Shown: positions 51,671 to 59,215 of the stretch, piece by piece | Layout of the letters: each line of letters begins with the position of its first letter | Position numbering within the stretch: position 1 is the first letter of the stretch | NCBI RefSeq assembly: GCF_023094165.1 | Contig: NZ_JALMDK010000002.1 | Coordinates: 509,541-573,540 of the forward strand | DNA: 64,000 bases | Source of the DNA: Crossiella sp. S99.2 | GTDB taxonomy: Bacteria > Actinomycetota > Actinomycetes > Mycobacteriales > Pseudonocardiaceae | Direction of reading: 5' to 3' | Notes under the pieces: model-generated | Database searches by the model: none | Seen by the model: the letters and a program-made list of their open reading frames with translations, nothing else | Told to the model about the DNA's origin: nothing | Made by a program: the position numbers and the translations under genes

Positions 51671-52578
51671 GCCGGGGATCCCTCGGTGACGACGTTGCGG
51701 AACAGTTCGGTCAGCGTGGGGCGGTGCGGGCTGAACTCACGCACCTCGCCGGTGCGCACCGCCGCGGCCAGCACGCTCTGGCTGTCCGTGCCGGGCGCCA
51801 GCTCGATCAGGAACCGGGACCCGTCCACGCTCAGCTCGGTGACCCCTGGCAGCTCGCGGGCCCAGTCCGCCGGCGCGTAGGGCAGGTCGAGCAGGTAGCG
51901 CTCGCTGCCGCCGGTGCGCAGCTCGGCCACCTTGCCGTTGACCACCATCTGTCCACTTCGGATGATCCCGACCCGGTCGCAGAGCCGCTCCACCAGGTCG
52001 AGCTGGTGGCTGGAGAACATCACCGGCACCCCGGCCGCGCACTTCTCCCGCAGCACTTGGCTCATCACGTCCACCGCCACCGGGTCCAGCCCGGAGAACG
52101 GCTCGTCCAGCACCAGCACCTCGGGATCGTGCACCAGCGCCGCGGCCAGCTGCACCCGCTGCTGGTTGCCCAGACTGAGCTTCTGGACCTCCTCGTCCCG
52201 CCGCTGCGCCAGCCCCAGCCGCTCGGTCCACTCCTCGGCCGCCTTGCGCGCGCCCTTGGCGGAAAGCCCGTGCAGTTCGGCCAGGTAGACCAGCTGCTCC
52301 AGCACCTTCATCTTCGGGTACAGGCCGCGTTCCTCCGGCATGTAGCCGATGTTGCGCCGGGTCTCGAAGTCCACCGGGCGCCCGTTCCAGCGCACCTGTC
52401 CGGAATCGGCGGCCAGCACACCCAGCGCGATGCGCATGGTGGTGGTCTTGCCCGCGCCGTTACTGCCGACGAAGCCGAACAGCTCACCGGCCCCGATCGA
52501 GAAGGTCATCTCCCGCAGGGCGACTACCTCGCCATAGCGCTTGGAGACCCGATCGATCTCCAGCACTGCCTCAGCCAC
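51667..52578 (-). CDS. ABC transporter ATPase (NatA-like)
   Basis: A 303-residue ATPase with Walker A GSNGAGKTT (38-46), signature LSLGNQQRVQLAAALV, Walker B LVLDEPFSGLDPVA and HQLDLVERLCDRV as the switch. YMPEERGLYPKMKVLEQLVYLAELHG is the phrase that defines the NatA/YhaQ branch. The C-terminal extension (about 215-300) ends in FSPHRPTLTELFRNVV. GTG 52578 has GAGAGGA 8 bases upstream, and longer starts upstream lack support. It is coupled to the permease and lies 136 bases after the ACP-glycosyltransferase operon in the same direction, so it might export that operon's product, which is inference. Confidence 0.87.
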   Translation of the reverse strand: MAEAVLEIDRVSKRYGEVVALREMTFSIGAGELFGFVGSNGAGKTTTMRIALGVLAADSGQVRWNGRPVDFETRRNIGYMPEERGLYPKMKVLEQLVYLAELHGLSAKGARKAAEEWTERLGLAQRRDEEVQKLSLGNQQRVQLAAALVHDPEVLVLDEPFSGLDPVAVDVMSQVLREKCAAGVPVMFSSHQLDLVERLCDRVGIIRSGQMVVNGKVAELRTGGSERYLLDLPYAPADWARELPGVTELSVDGSRFLIELAPGTDSQSVLAAAVRTGEVREFSPHRPTLTELFRNVVTEGSPA

Positions 52579-52714
52579 GGCGTTGTCCTCTCGGTTGTCC
52601 ACTTCGCGCCCTCGGCGCGGGTGCCGGTGTCCACTATCTCCCAGCCAGCCGATAATCGAGCTGATTCCGGGCCGTCGTGAGCAGCCTGACACCCCGCGCC
52701 GGGAAACGCAGCGG

Positions 52715-54523
52715 CTAACCGGCCCGCTGGGCAAGCACCCGGTAGGCGTTGCCGCCGTTGCCGCGCTTGATCACCTGGTGCGCCAGCTTGTCGGTCAGCC
52801 AGCTCAGCACCAGCAGCGGCGCGCCGGCCAGCATGATCACCCGGTACCGGGCCCGCCGCCACCAGGTCGCCGGTGCCGGCCGCCAGGGCTGGTTCGGGTT
52901 GCGGGCCAGCCGGTTCAGGCCCAGCGCGAGCGCCATGGTGAGGTCCATCGACTGGTCCGCGCGGCCGCGATCCTGGGCCACCACGGCGAAACCGCGTTCG
53001 GTCAGCGCGCGCACCAGGTTCTCCCTGGGGATCATGTGCTGGTGCTGCGGCGGGAACCAGGGCATCCAGTAGGTGCGCAGCAGCCGCCCGTAGCGGGAGG
53101 CCGGGTTGGGCACCTCGATGAGCAGGAAACCCCCGGCGGACAACACCTTCGCCGCCGCGTCCAGCTCCTCGAAGGGCTCCCTGGTGTGCTCCAGGTAGTG
53201 GAACATGCTGAGCACGTCGTAGCGCCCGGCGAGTTCGGCGGCCAGCTCCGGGAACTGACCGCGGTAGCCGCGGTCCACCCAGCCGCGCCGGGCCGCCTCC
53301 TCGATGCCCGCGCCCAGGTCCAGGCCGTCGAAGGCGGTCTCCGGCCAGACCTCGCGGGCCAGGTTGGCGAAGTGCCCGTGTCCGCCGCCCACGTCCAGCC
53401 AGGTCTTCGGGGTGGTGAACGGGGCCAGCATCTCGGCCCGCCGCCGGTACACCGCGGGACCCGAGGAGAACGCGGTCTCCGCGGTGCGCGCGCCCTCGCC
53501 GTCGTAACAGTCGCGGTAGTAGAAGTCGAGGCCGGCCAGGTTCAGCCGGGGGTTCTGGAACACGTGCCCGCAGCCCGCGCAGCGTTCCAGGGTGAACCGG
53601 CCGGGCTTGTTCAGCACCAGGTCGGCGCAGCGCACGTGCGGGGACAACTGGTCCGATCCGCACCACGGGCAGTCAGGGCGACGGGACTCGAAGAAGCGTT
53701 CGGTGCCCTGGGCGAGTTCGGCGGCGTAGGCGGCGCGCAGGTCGGCCACCCGGTCGCCACGGGTCCTGGTGCGCCACAACGCGGCCAGCGTGCGGGCCCA
53801 GTTCGCCGGATCGCGCAGCAGCCGCAGCGCGACCTGCCGGTGCAGGTCGGCCGGGCGGATCGGGCTGCTCGCGAAGACCAGGTAGGGCTGCAGGCTGAAC
53901 AGCGCGAGCGCGCCCAGGCCCAGGATCGGTTGTGCGACAACGGAGGTGAGCAGCGCGGCGTAGCAGACCAGCGGTGGCAGCACGGCGCGGAACATCCCGC
54001 GTTCGGCGCGCAGCCGCGCCGCGCGCTGGGCCGGGGACTCCGGCAGCCCGCCGAGTCCGGGTGCGACCGCGAAATCCGTTGCGGTGCAGGCCAATCGCTT
54101 CAGCCGGGCGGTGAGTCCGGCGGTGGTCACGGTGTCCGGGTCCGCGGTCAGTTCCTCGCGTTCGGCCACCCGCGGCGCGACCAGCAGCGCGTGCCCGGCC
54201 CCGCCCGCCACGGCCAGCCGGTTGGCCAGGAAGTCCTTGCCCAGCCCCGCGCGGGCCAGGTCCAGGGCCCGGGGCACCCCGAGATCACCCGGGATCAGGT
54301 CCAGCACGGCCAGGCCCTGCCGCCGCGCCCAGTCCTCGGCCGCGGCCCTGGTCCGCTCCGGTAGCACGGCGCCCTCGGCCACCACGAACTGGAACCGGCC
54401 GTGCGGGCCGGGTTCCTCATCGTCGAGCACAGGCAGCCAGCCAAGCTGTCCGCGCAACCGGAAACCGTTGAGCACCAAGGCGATCATCGTGATCACCGGC
54501 AGCCAGCCCAGCATCGAACTCAT
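52715..54523 (-). CDS. Membrane-anchored protein with C-terminal zinc-ribbon SAM methyltransferase
   Basis: A 602-residue two-part protein. Residues 1-270 begin with a membrane helix (5-20), continue with an Ala/Arg/Leu-rich region of no recognised family, and have a second hydrophobic stretch (178-215). From 285 it is a methyltransferase: a zinc-ribbon (Cys285, Cys288, Cys315, Cys318; CPWCGS, CAGCGHVFQNPRL), the SAM motif DVGGGHGHFA (377-386), and VLSMFHYLEHTREPFEELDAAAKVLSAGGFLLIEVPNP. A final hydrophobic segment, VIMLAGAPLLVLSWLTDKLA, suggests attachment at the membrane. It is the last gene of the ACP operon and overlaps the glycosyltransferase stop by 4 bases. The N-terminal half is the most unusual feature. 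Acceptor unknown. Confidence 0.75.
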   Translation of the reverse strand: MSSMLGWLPVITMIALVLNGFRLRGQLGWLPVLDDEEPGPHGRFQFVVAEGAVLPERTRAAAEDWARRQGLAVLDLIPGDLGVPRALDLARAGLGKDFLANRLAVAGGAGHALLVAPRVAEREELTADPDTVTTAGLTARLKRLACTATDFAVAPGLGGLPESPAQRAARLRAERGMFRAVLPPLVCYAALLTSVVAQPILGLGALALFSLQPYLVFASSPIRPADLHRQVALRLLRDPANWARTLAALWRTRTRGDRVADLRAAYAAELAQGTERFFESRRPDCPWCGSDQLSPHVRCADLVLNKPGRFTLERCAGCGHVFQNPRLNLAGLDFYYRDCYDGEGARTAETAFSSGPAVYRRRAEMLAPFTTPKTWLDVGGGHGHFANLAREVWPETAFDGLDLGAGIEEAARRGWVDRGYRGQFPELAAELAGRYDVLSMFHYLEHTREPFEELDAAAKVLSAGGFLLIEVPNPASRYGRLLRTYWMPWFPPQHQHMIPRENLVRALTERGFAVVAQDRGRADQSMDLTMALALGLNRLARNPNQPWRPAPATWWRRARYRVIMLAGAPLLVLSWLTDKLAHQVIKRGNGGNAYRVLAQRAG

Positions 54524-55695
54524 GTCAGCATCTCCACCTGGTCGGCCGCCGCCGCGGTGCCACCGGCGTCGGCGAAGGACGCCCGGATACGTTCGGCCGC
54601 CGCTCGGTACCCAGGGAAGGTCAGCACATCCAGGATCGACTCCCGCAGCTCGGCCGGTCCGACCCGGCCGAACCGCACCCGGCGTCCCGCCCCCGCTGCC
54701 ACCACCTGGTTGGCGATGGTCGGCTGGTCGTCGCGGATCGGTGCGACCACCAGTGGCAGGCCATGCGCGAGTGACTCGCACACCGTGTTGTGCCCGCCAT
54801 GGCATACCACCGCGTCGGTCCTGGCCAACACCTCCAGTTGGGGCACGAACTCCCGCACCAGCACATGGGCCGGAAGTTCTCCAAACAACTTCGGGGGCGC
54901 GGCGATGGTGACCTGCAATCGGGAGCCCAGCGGCTCGACCGCGGCGAGCACCGCGTTGAGGAAGCGGGCCCCGTTCTCCCGGTCCACCGTGCCCAGGGTG
55001 ACCAGCAGGTGCTGCCGCCGCCCGTCCAGCCAGTGCCACGGGTAGTCCACGGTGCCGGCCCGGAAACCGATCGAGGGGCCGACGAAGGCGTAGTGGTCGG
55101 GGAACTCGTGTTGCGCGCCGACCAGGCAGCGGGTGGTGTAGGCGAGCACCAGGTGCTCGGAGAAGCGCAGATCCCCGCGTTCGGCCACGGCCAGCGGCAC
55201 CCGGTGCGCGCGTTGCAGCCCGTCCAGCTGTTCGCGCACCCAGGCGCCGAACTTGGGCACGGTGGCGAACGGGTCGGTCAGTTCCGCGGAGGTGGTGGCC
55301 GAGGTGATCCAGGGCAGCCCGTGCCGCCGGGCGACCACGCCACCGGCCAGCGCCTGCTGGTCCACCACCAGCAGGTCGGGGCCGAACCGGCCGACCGCCT
55401 GGGTCACCCCGGGCAGGCTGGACTCGGCGAGCGGGATCAGGAAGTCCCGCCAGAGGAACTGGAAGGCGGCCGGCCCGCGTAAGCCGTGCGAGCGGGCGAC
55501 CACCTCGGTCAGCCAGTCATCCGGCCCGCGCTGCACCGGGATGAGCCGGTCCGGGTCGGGCAGCAGCGGGGCGATCACCTCGCGGTGCCCGACCCAGGCG
55601 ACCTCGTGCCCGCGCGCGGCCAGCTCGTGGCCCAGCGCCACCGTGGGCAGGGTGTGCCCGGCCAGCGGCGGCACCACGAACAGCACCCTGCTCAC
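54520..55695 (-). CDS. Glycosyltransferase, MGT/GT1 type
   Basis: A 391-residue GT-B glycosyltransferase of the macrolide-glycosyltransferase branch. The acceptor domain begins VSRVLFVVPPLAGHTLPTVALGHELAARGHEVAWVG. The donor domain has the nucleotide-sugar signature VVCHGGHNTVCESLAHGLPLVVAPIRDDQPTIANQVVAAGAG (near 303-345). GTG 55695 overlaps the upstream hydrolase stop by 4 bases. It probably adds an NDP-sugar to the acyl product built on the neighbouring ACP; that is inference, as neither donor nor acceptor can be read from sequence. No sugar-biosynthesis genes are adjacent. Confidence 0.85.
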   Translation of the reverse strand: MSRVLFVVPPLAGHTLPTVALGHELAARGHEVAWVGHREVIAPLLPDPDRLIPVQRGPDDWLTEVVARSHGLRGPAAFQFLWRDFLIPLAESSLPGVTQAVGRFGPDLLVVDQQALAGGVVARRHGLPWITSATTSAELTDPFATVPKFGAWVREQLDGLQRAHRVPLAVAERGDLRFSEHLVLAYTTRCLVGAQHEFPDHYAFVGPSIGFRAGTVDYPWHWLDGRRQHLLVTLGTVDRENGARFLNAVLAAVEPLGSRLQVTIAAPPKLFGELPAHVLVREFVPQLEVLARTDAVVCHGGHNTVCESLAHGLPLVVAPIRDDQPTIANQVVAAGAGRRVRFGRVGPAELRESILDVLTFPGYRAAAERIRASFADAGGTAAAADQVEMLT

Positions 55696-56456
55696 CGCAA
55701 CCACCTGGCCAGCACTTCCCTGACCAGGCCGGTCGCCCTGGTCAGCAGCATGTGCGACTGCTCGGGCAGGATCTCCAGCTCCAGCTGCGGCAGGTATTTC
55801 TGCAACACGCTGACCTCCGGCAGCAGCTCGGACTCGGACCCGTAGACGGCCAGCACCGGCATGCTCACCGTGGCGTAGCGCTCCGGGCTGAACGGCTCCT
55901 GCCCACCCATGTCCGAGACCATGCTGGTGTGCCCGATGAGCTGCTCGACCTGGTTGACCGTCCGGTCCCACTTGCGGCCGGTCATGTGCGTGAAGTTGTG
56001 GTCGAAGGCCCCGGCGGCGGCGTCGGTGAGGGTGTCGGCCATCCGCTCGCCCCAGCCCGGGGTGGGCACCAGGGACTCGATCAGCATGATCTTCTCCACC
56101 CGGTCCGGGCAGTGCGCGGCGAAGGCCAGCGCGAGCAGGCCGCCGTAGCTGTTGCCGACCAGCCGGACCGGGCGGTGCTCGCCGAGGGCGTCCAGCAGCG
56201 CGTGCAGGTCGGTGACCGAATCGTCCAGGGTGTAGCCGGTCGGCGGCCGTTCGCTGCGGCCGTGGCCGCGCAGGTCATAGCAGAGGGTGCGCGCGCCGGC
56301 GGTGGCCGCGGGGGTGGCGAGGGTGAGGTAGAGACCGGAGAGGTTGTCCACGACCAGGCCGTGCAGGAAGACCACCAGCGGGGCGTCGGGGCGAGTCTCC
56401 GGCGTGGCCAGGGGCTGGACGTGGAAGGTGAGGTTGTTCGCCCTGACCTCGGTCAT
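55692..56456 (-). CDS. Alpha/beta hydrolase of the ACP operon
   Basis: A 254-residue alpha/beta-hydrolase. Landmarks are LVVFLHGLVVDNLSGLYL (oxyanion loop), CYDLRGHGRSERPPTGYTLDDSV, the nucleophile elbow GNSYGG (VRLVGNSYGGLLALAFA) and the catalytic His in EQSHMLLTRATG. It overlaps the ACP gene by 4 bases and the glycosyltransferase by 4 bases. The position suggests it releases or trims an acyl group from the ACP (thioesterase) or transfers it, by analogy with other small biosynthetic operons. It could also be an esterase acting on the glycosylated product. Confidence 0.82.
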   Translation of the reverse strand: MTEVRANNLTFHVQPLATPETRPDAPLVVFLHGLVVDNLSGLYLTLATPAATAGARTLCYDLRGHGRSERPPTGYTLDDSVTDLHALLDALGEHRPVRLVGNSYGGLLALAFAAHCPDRVEKIMLIESLVPTPGWGERMADTLTDAAAGAFDHNFTHMTGRKWDRTVNQVEQLIGHTSMVSDMGGQEPFSPERYATVSMPVLAVYGSESELLPEVSVLQKYLPQLELEILPEQSHMLLTRATGLVREVLARWLR

Positions 56457-56773
56457 GGGGCGGCCCCGCGCTCGCCTGCCAGGCAGTCGGCGAGGTAGCG
56501 GACCAGGTGGCCGACGGTCAGCCCGACGGTCTCGGCCACGTCCTTGTCGGCCAGGAAGGCGGCGAAGTTGACCCGGCTGCCGTAGTGCTCGCGCAGCTTG
56601 GCCGAGAGCGCGACGAACTCGATGCTCTCCAGCTCCAGGTCCTCGTTGAACGAGGTGTCCATCTCGATCTCGATGCTCTGCGCGTACTCCTGGCCGATCA
56701 CGGCCGTGAGCAGCTCGGTCACCGTGGCGAGCACCTGCTGCTCCACCGCGGGCGCCAGATCTGCGTAATTCAT
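56453..56773 (-). CDS. Acyl carrier protein
   Basis: A 106-residue acyl carrier protein, first gene of a four-gene overlapping operon. It has the four-helix carrier pattern with the phosphopantetheine serine at Ser50 in LELESIEFVALSAKL (the usual DSL is ESI here), an acidic helix before it (SIEIEMDTSFNEDLELES) and a conserved tail helix. It is longer than typical fatty-acid ACPs (about 80 residues) because of C-terminal residues. The upstream 222-base gap holds the operon promoter and a small GC hairpin. Its substrate acyl group is unknown, and no ketosynthase or adenylating enzyme is adjacent, so loading must come from elsewhere. Confidence 0.85.
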   Translation of the reverse strand: MNYADLAPAVEQQVLATVTELLTAVIGQEYAQSIEIEMDTSFNEDLELESIEFVALSAKLREHYGSRVNFAAFLADKDVAETVGLTVGHLVRYLADCLAGERGAAP

Positions 56774-56919
56774 CGCGTTTCACTCCTGTCACGGTGGCTG
56801 CGAACACCGGTGATGACGGGACACCGCGGACGTGGGCCGCAGGGGGCCGTCCTTTGTGGAGGGTCCAAGGCGGTGCTTTCCCCAAGGTGACAGGATTCAA
56901 GCCGGAAATGCTTGTCGTT

Positions 56920-56935
56920 GCGGCGAAAACGCCGC
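56920..56935. terminator. Small hairpin in the glpD/ACP intergenic region
   Basis: GCGGCG-AAAA-CGCCGC forms a 6-bp stem in the 222-base gap between glpD's stop (56996) and the ACP start (56773). It lies 61 bases past the glpD stop on the minus strand and may be its terminator. The rest of the gap shows no clear promoter. Confidence 0.4.
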
Positions 56936-56995
56936 CAAGACAACCCGTTTGAATGACGCCGCAAGCAAATTACCGGCGGCGGCTACGCTGTGTCG

Positions 56996-58585
56996 TCAGA
57001 GTCCCTCGTGTGCCCTGCGCACCAGCTCGGTGACGGAGTCCAAGGCCCGCAAGCGATCCGCGGGCACCAGGCCGATCCGGCTGCGCCGGTCCAGCACGTC
57101 GTCGGCGTCCAGCGCGCCCTCGTGCCGCACCGCCCACACCACCTCGGCCGCGGTGACCCCGAGTCCGTCGGCGACCTCGGCGCCCAGTCTGGGGTCGAGC
57201 TGGGCCAATGCGGACAGTCGCACGGCTTCCGCGCCATAGCGGGCAACCAGCCGCGGCGCAGCCTCCATTGTGGACAGATATTCGGCTGGCGCGGCGCCGA
57301 CCAGCGGGACCTGGGTGCTGCGCGAGGGGCCCGCGGTCAGGCCACGGCGGGTGATCGCGGCGTCCACCGCGTCCGCGGCCATTTTCCGGTAGGTGGTGAG
57401 TTTGCCGCCCACCACCGTGGTAACTCCGTCCGGCGAAGTGAGCACGGCGTGTTTGCGGGAGAGGTCCGCGGTGCGGCCACGAGTACCCGGAAGATCGATC
57501 AAGGGGCGCAGACCGGCGAACGCGCCGAGCACATCGGCCGGGCCGAGCCGCCGGGCCAGCACGGTGTTGGCCACGTCCAGCAGGAAGTCCACATCGGCCT
57601 GCGGGACCTCGGGCACCTCCGGCACCGGGCCGTCCATGGGTTCGTCGGTGAGGCCGAGGTAGACCCGGCCGTCGAGCTGGGGCAGCAGCAGCGCGAACCG
57701 GTTGCGCTCGCCGGGCACCGGCACGGTCAGCGAGGTGCCGCCGATGCCCACCGTGCCCGCGTCCAGCACCAGGTGGGAGCCCCGGGAGGGCCGCAGCCGG
57801 ACCCCGGGGACCAGGCGGTCGGCCCACACCCCGGTGGCGTTGACGACGGCCTTGGCCCGGATGGTGACGGTCGCGCCGGTGAGCCCGTCCACGATCTCGC
57901 CGCCCGAACCGTCCAGGCTGAGCGCCTTGGCCCTGGTGATGATCCGGGCGCCGAATCCGGCCGCGGTGCGGGCCAGCGCGACCACCAGGCGCACGTCGTC
58001 GACCAGCTGGCCGTCGTAGGAGAGCAGGCCGCCGCGCAGTCCGCTCACCCGCAGGCCGCCGGCCAGCGCCAGTGCCTCGGCGGCCGGTACCCGGCGGGGC
58101 GGCGGCAGCAGGGCTCCTGGCGTGCCCGCGGTGCGTCGCAGCAGGTCACCGGCACGCAGTCCGGTCATCAGCACGGTCTCGTTGCCGCGGCTGACCCCGG
58201 CGCCGCGGGCATTGCGGTGCAGCGGGATGAGCTGGGGCAGGGTGCGCACCAGGTGCGGGGCGGTGCGGGTCATCAGCAGGCCGCGTTCGACCGCGCTCTC
58301 CCTGGCCAGGGCCACATCGCCCTTGGCCAGGTAGCGCAGGCCGCCGTGCACCAGCTTGCTGGAGAACCGGGAGGTGCCGAAGGCCAGGTCGTGCGCCTCG
58401 ACCAGGGCCACGGACAAGCCGCGGGCGGCCGCGTCCAGGGCGACCCCGGCGCCGGTGACGCCGCCGCCGACCACGAGCAGGTCGACCTGGTGCCCGGCGG
58501 CGAGCCAGGCCAGGTCACCGGCCCGCCGGGTGGCGTTGAGCGAGGTCGCGCGCAGGGATCCGGCGGGCAGCGTGGGCACGGTCAT
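56996..58585 (-). CDS. glpD: Glycerol-3-phosphate dehydrogenase, FAD-dependent
   Basis: A 529-residue flavoenzyme that oxidises sn-glycerol 3-phosphate to dihydroxyacetone phosphate. The FAD dinucleotide motif is VDLLVVGGGVTGAGVALDAAARG (about 34-56), followed by FGTSRFSSKLVHGGLRYLAKGDVALARES and FAGLRPLIDLPGTRGRTADLSRKHAVLTSPDGVTTVVGGKLTTYRKMAADAVDAAI. The C-terminal 110 residues form the glpD-specific cap. ATG 58585 overlaps the TetR stop by 4 bases. DHAP made here is the co-substrate of the divergent alkyl-DHAP-synthase-like enzyme, so this cluster fits ether-lipid or G3P metabolism. Confidence 0.93.
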   Translation of the reverse strand: MTVPTLPAGSLRATSLNATRRAGDLAWLAAGHQVDLLVVGGGVTGAGVALDAAARGLSVALVEAHDLAFGTSRFSSKLVHGGLRYLAKGDVALARESAVERGLLMTRTAPHLVRTLPQLIPLHRNARGAGVSRGNETVLMTGLRAGDLLRRTAGTPGALLPPPRRVPAAEALALAGGLRVSGLRGGLLSYDGQLVDDVRLVVALARTAAGFGARIITRAKALSLDGSGGEIVDGLTGATVTIRAKAVVNATGVWADRLVPGVRLRPSRGSHLVLDAGTVGIGGTSLTVPVPGERNRFALLLPQLDGRVYLGLTDEPMDGPVPEVPEVPQADVDFLLDVANTVLARRLGPADVLGAFAGLRPLIDLPGTRGRTADLSRKHAVLTSPDGVTTVVGGKLTTYRKMAADAVDAAITRRGLTAGPSRSTQVPLVGAAPAEYLSTMEAAPRLVARYGAEAVRLSALAQLDPRLGAEVADGLGVTAAEVVWAVRHEGALDADDVLDRRSRIGLVPADRLRALDSVTELVRRAHEGL

Positions 58586-59199
58586 GGGCGCAGCACCGCG
58601 TCCAGGCCGTGCCGCAGCTCGGCCAGCAGACCGGTCTCGTCCGGTTCGGCCACGGCCAGGCGTAGCGAGAACACCACCGACTGCACCATCAGGAACAGCA
58701 GCCGGCACTGCGCGGCCACGTCGCCTGGCCGCACCGAGCCGTCCGCGTGCCCGGCGAGGACCTGTTCGCGCAGGAACTGCTCGGCCAGCCGCTGGGTGCT
58801 GCCCACCCGTTGCACCAGGTAGGGCAGCAGCAGTTCGGGGTCGACCTCCAGGATGGTGCGCATCAGCGGGTTCACCGCGACCGCGTGCCCGGCGGCCACC
58901 GCCCCGGCGACCAGCCGGGCCCGTGCGTTGGGCTCCGCGGCGGCCTCGGCGGCGACCGCGCTGAGCAGGCCGCGGAACTCGCGGGTGAGCAGCGCGGCGA
59001 CCAGGCTGGTGACGTCGGGGAAGCGCCGGTACAGGGTCATCCGGCTCACCCTGGCCCGCCGGGCGACCTCGGTGAGCGTGGTGCGGCGCACGCCGACGGC
59101 CAGCACGCAGTCCTTGGCCGCGGCGAGCAGGACCTCGTCCTCCACCCGCTGGCCGCGGACCACCGGTGGCGCTTCGGAGGTGTGACACTCGGACCCCAT
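58582..59199 (-). CDS. TetR-family regulator of the glpD/AGPS-like locus
   Basis: A 205-residue TetR regulator. The N-terminal helix-turn-helix is visible in VEDEVLLAAAKDCVLAVGVRRTTLTEVARRARVSRMTLYRRFPDVTSLVAAL (about 19-69). The C-terminal ligand domain is helical and ends in SVVFSLRLAVAEPDETGLLAELRHGLDAV. Its start codon lies inside the spacer of the palindrome GTGTGACAC-N11-GTGTCACAC, and TACAGT ends 7 bases before ATG, so it should repress itself and the divergent flavoenzyme, and by coupling glpD. The ligand may be an acyl or glycerolipid intermediate, which is inference. Confidence 0.88.
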   Translation of the reverse strand: MGSECHTSEAPPVVRGQRVEDEVLLAAAKDCVLAVGVRRTTLTEVARRARVSRMTLYRRFPDVTSLVAALLTREFRGLLSAVAAEAAAEPNARARLVAGAVAAGHAVAVNPLMRTILEVDPELLLPYLVQRVGSTQRLAEQFLREQVLAGHADGSVRPGDVAAQCRLLFLMVQSVVFSLRLAVAEPDETGLLAELRHGLDAVLRP

Positions 59200-59208
59200 G
59201 TGTCACAC
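59180..59208. promoter_or_regulatory. TetR operator overlapping both divergent start regions
   Basis: Perfect 9-bp arms GTGTGACAC (59180-59188) and GTGTCACAC (59200-59208) with an 11-base spacer. The TetR start codon (59199-59197) lies in the spacer, the flavoenzyme -10 (CACACT, 59204-59209) is inside the right arm, and the TetR -10 (TACAGT on the minus strand, 59212-59207) overlaps it. Binding would block both promoters at once. Confidence 0.85.
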
Positions 59209-59215
59209 TGTAGCG

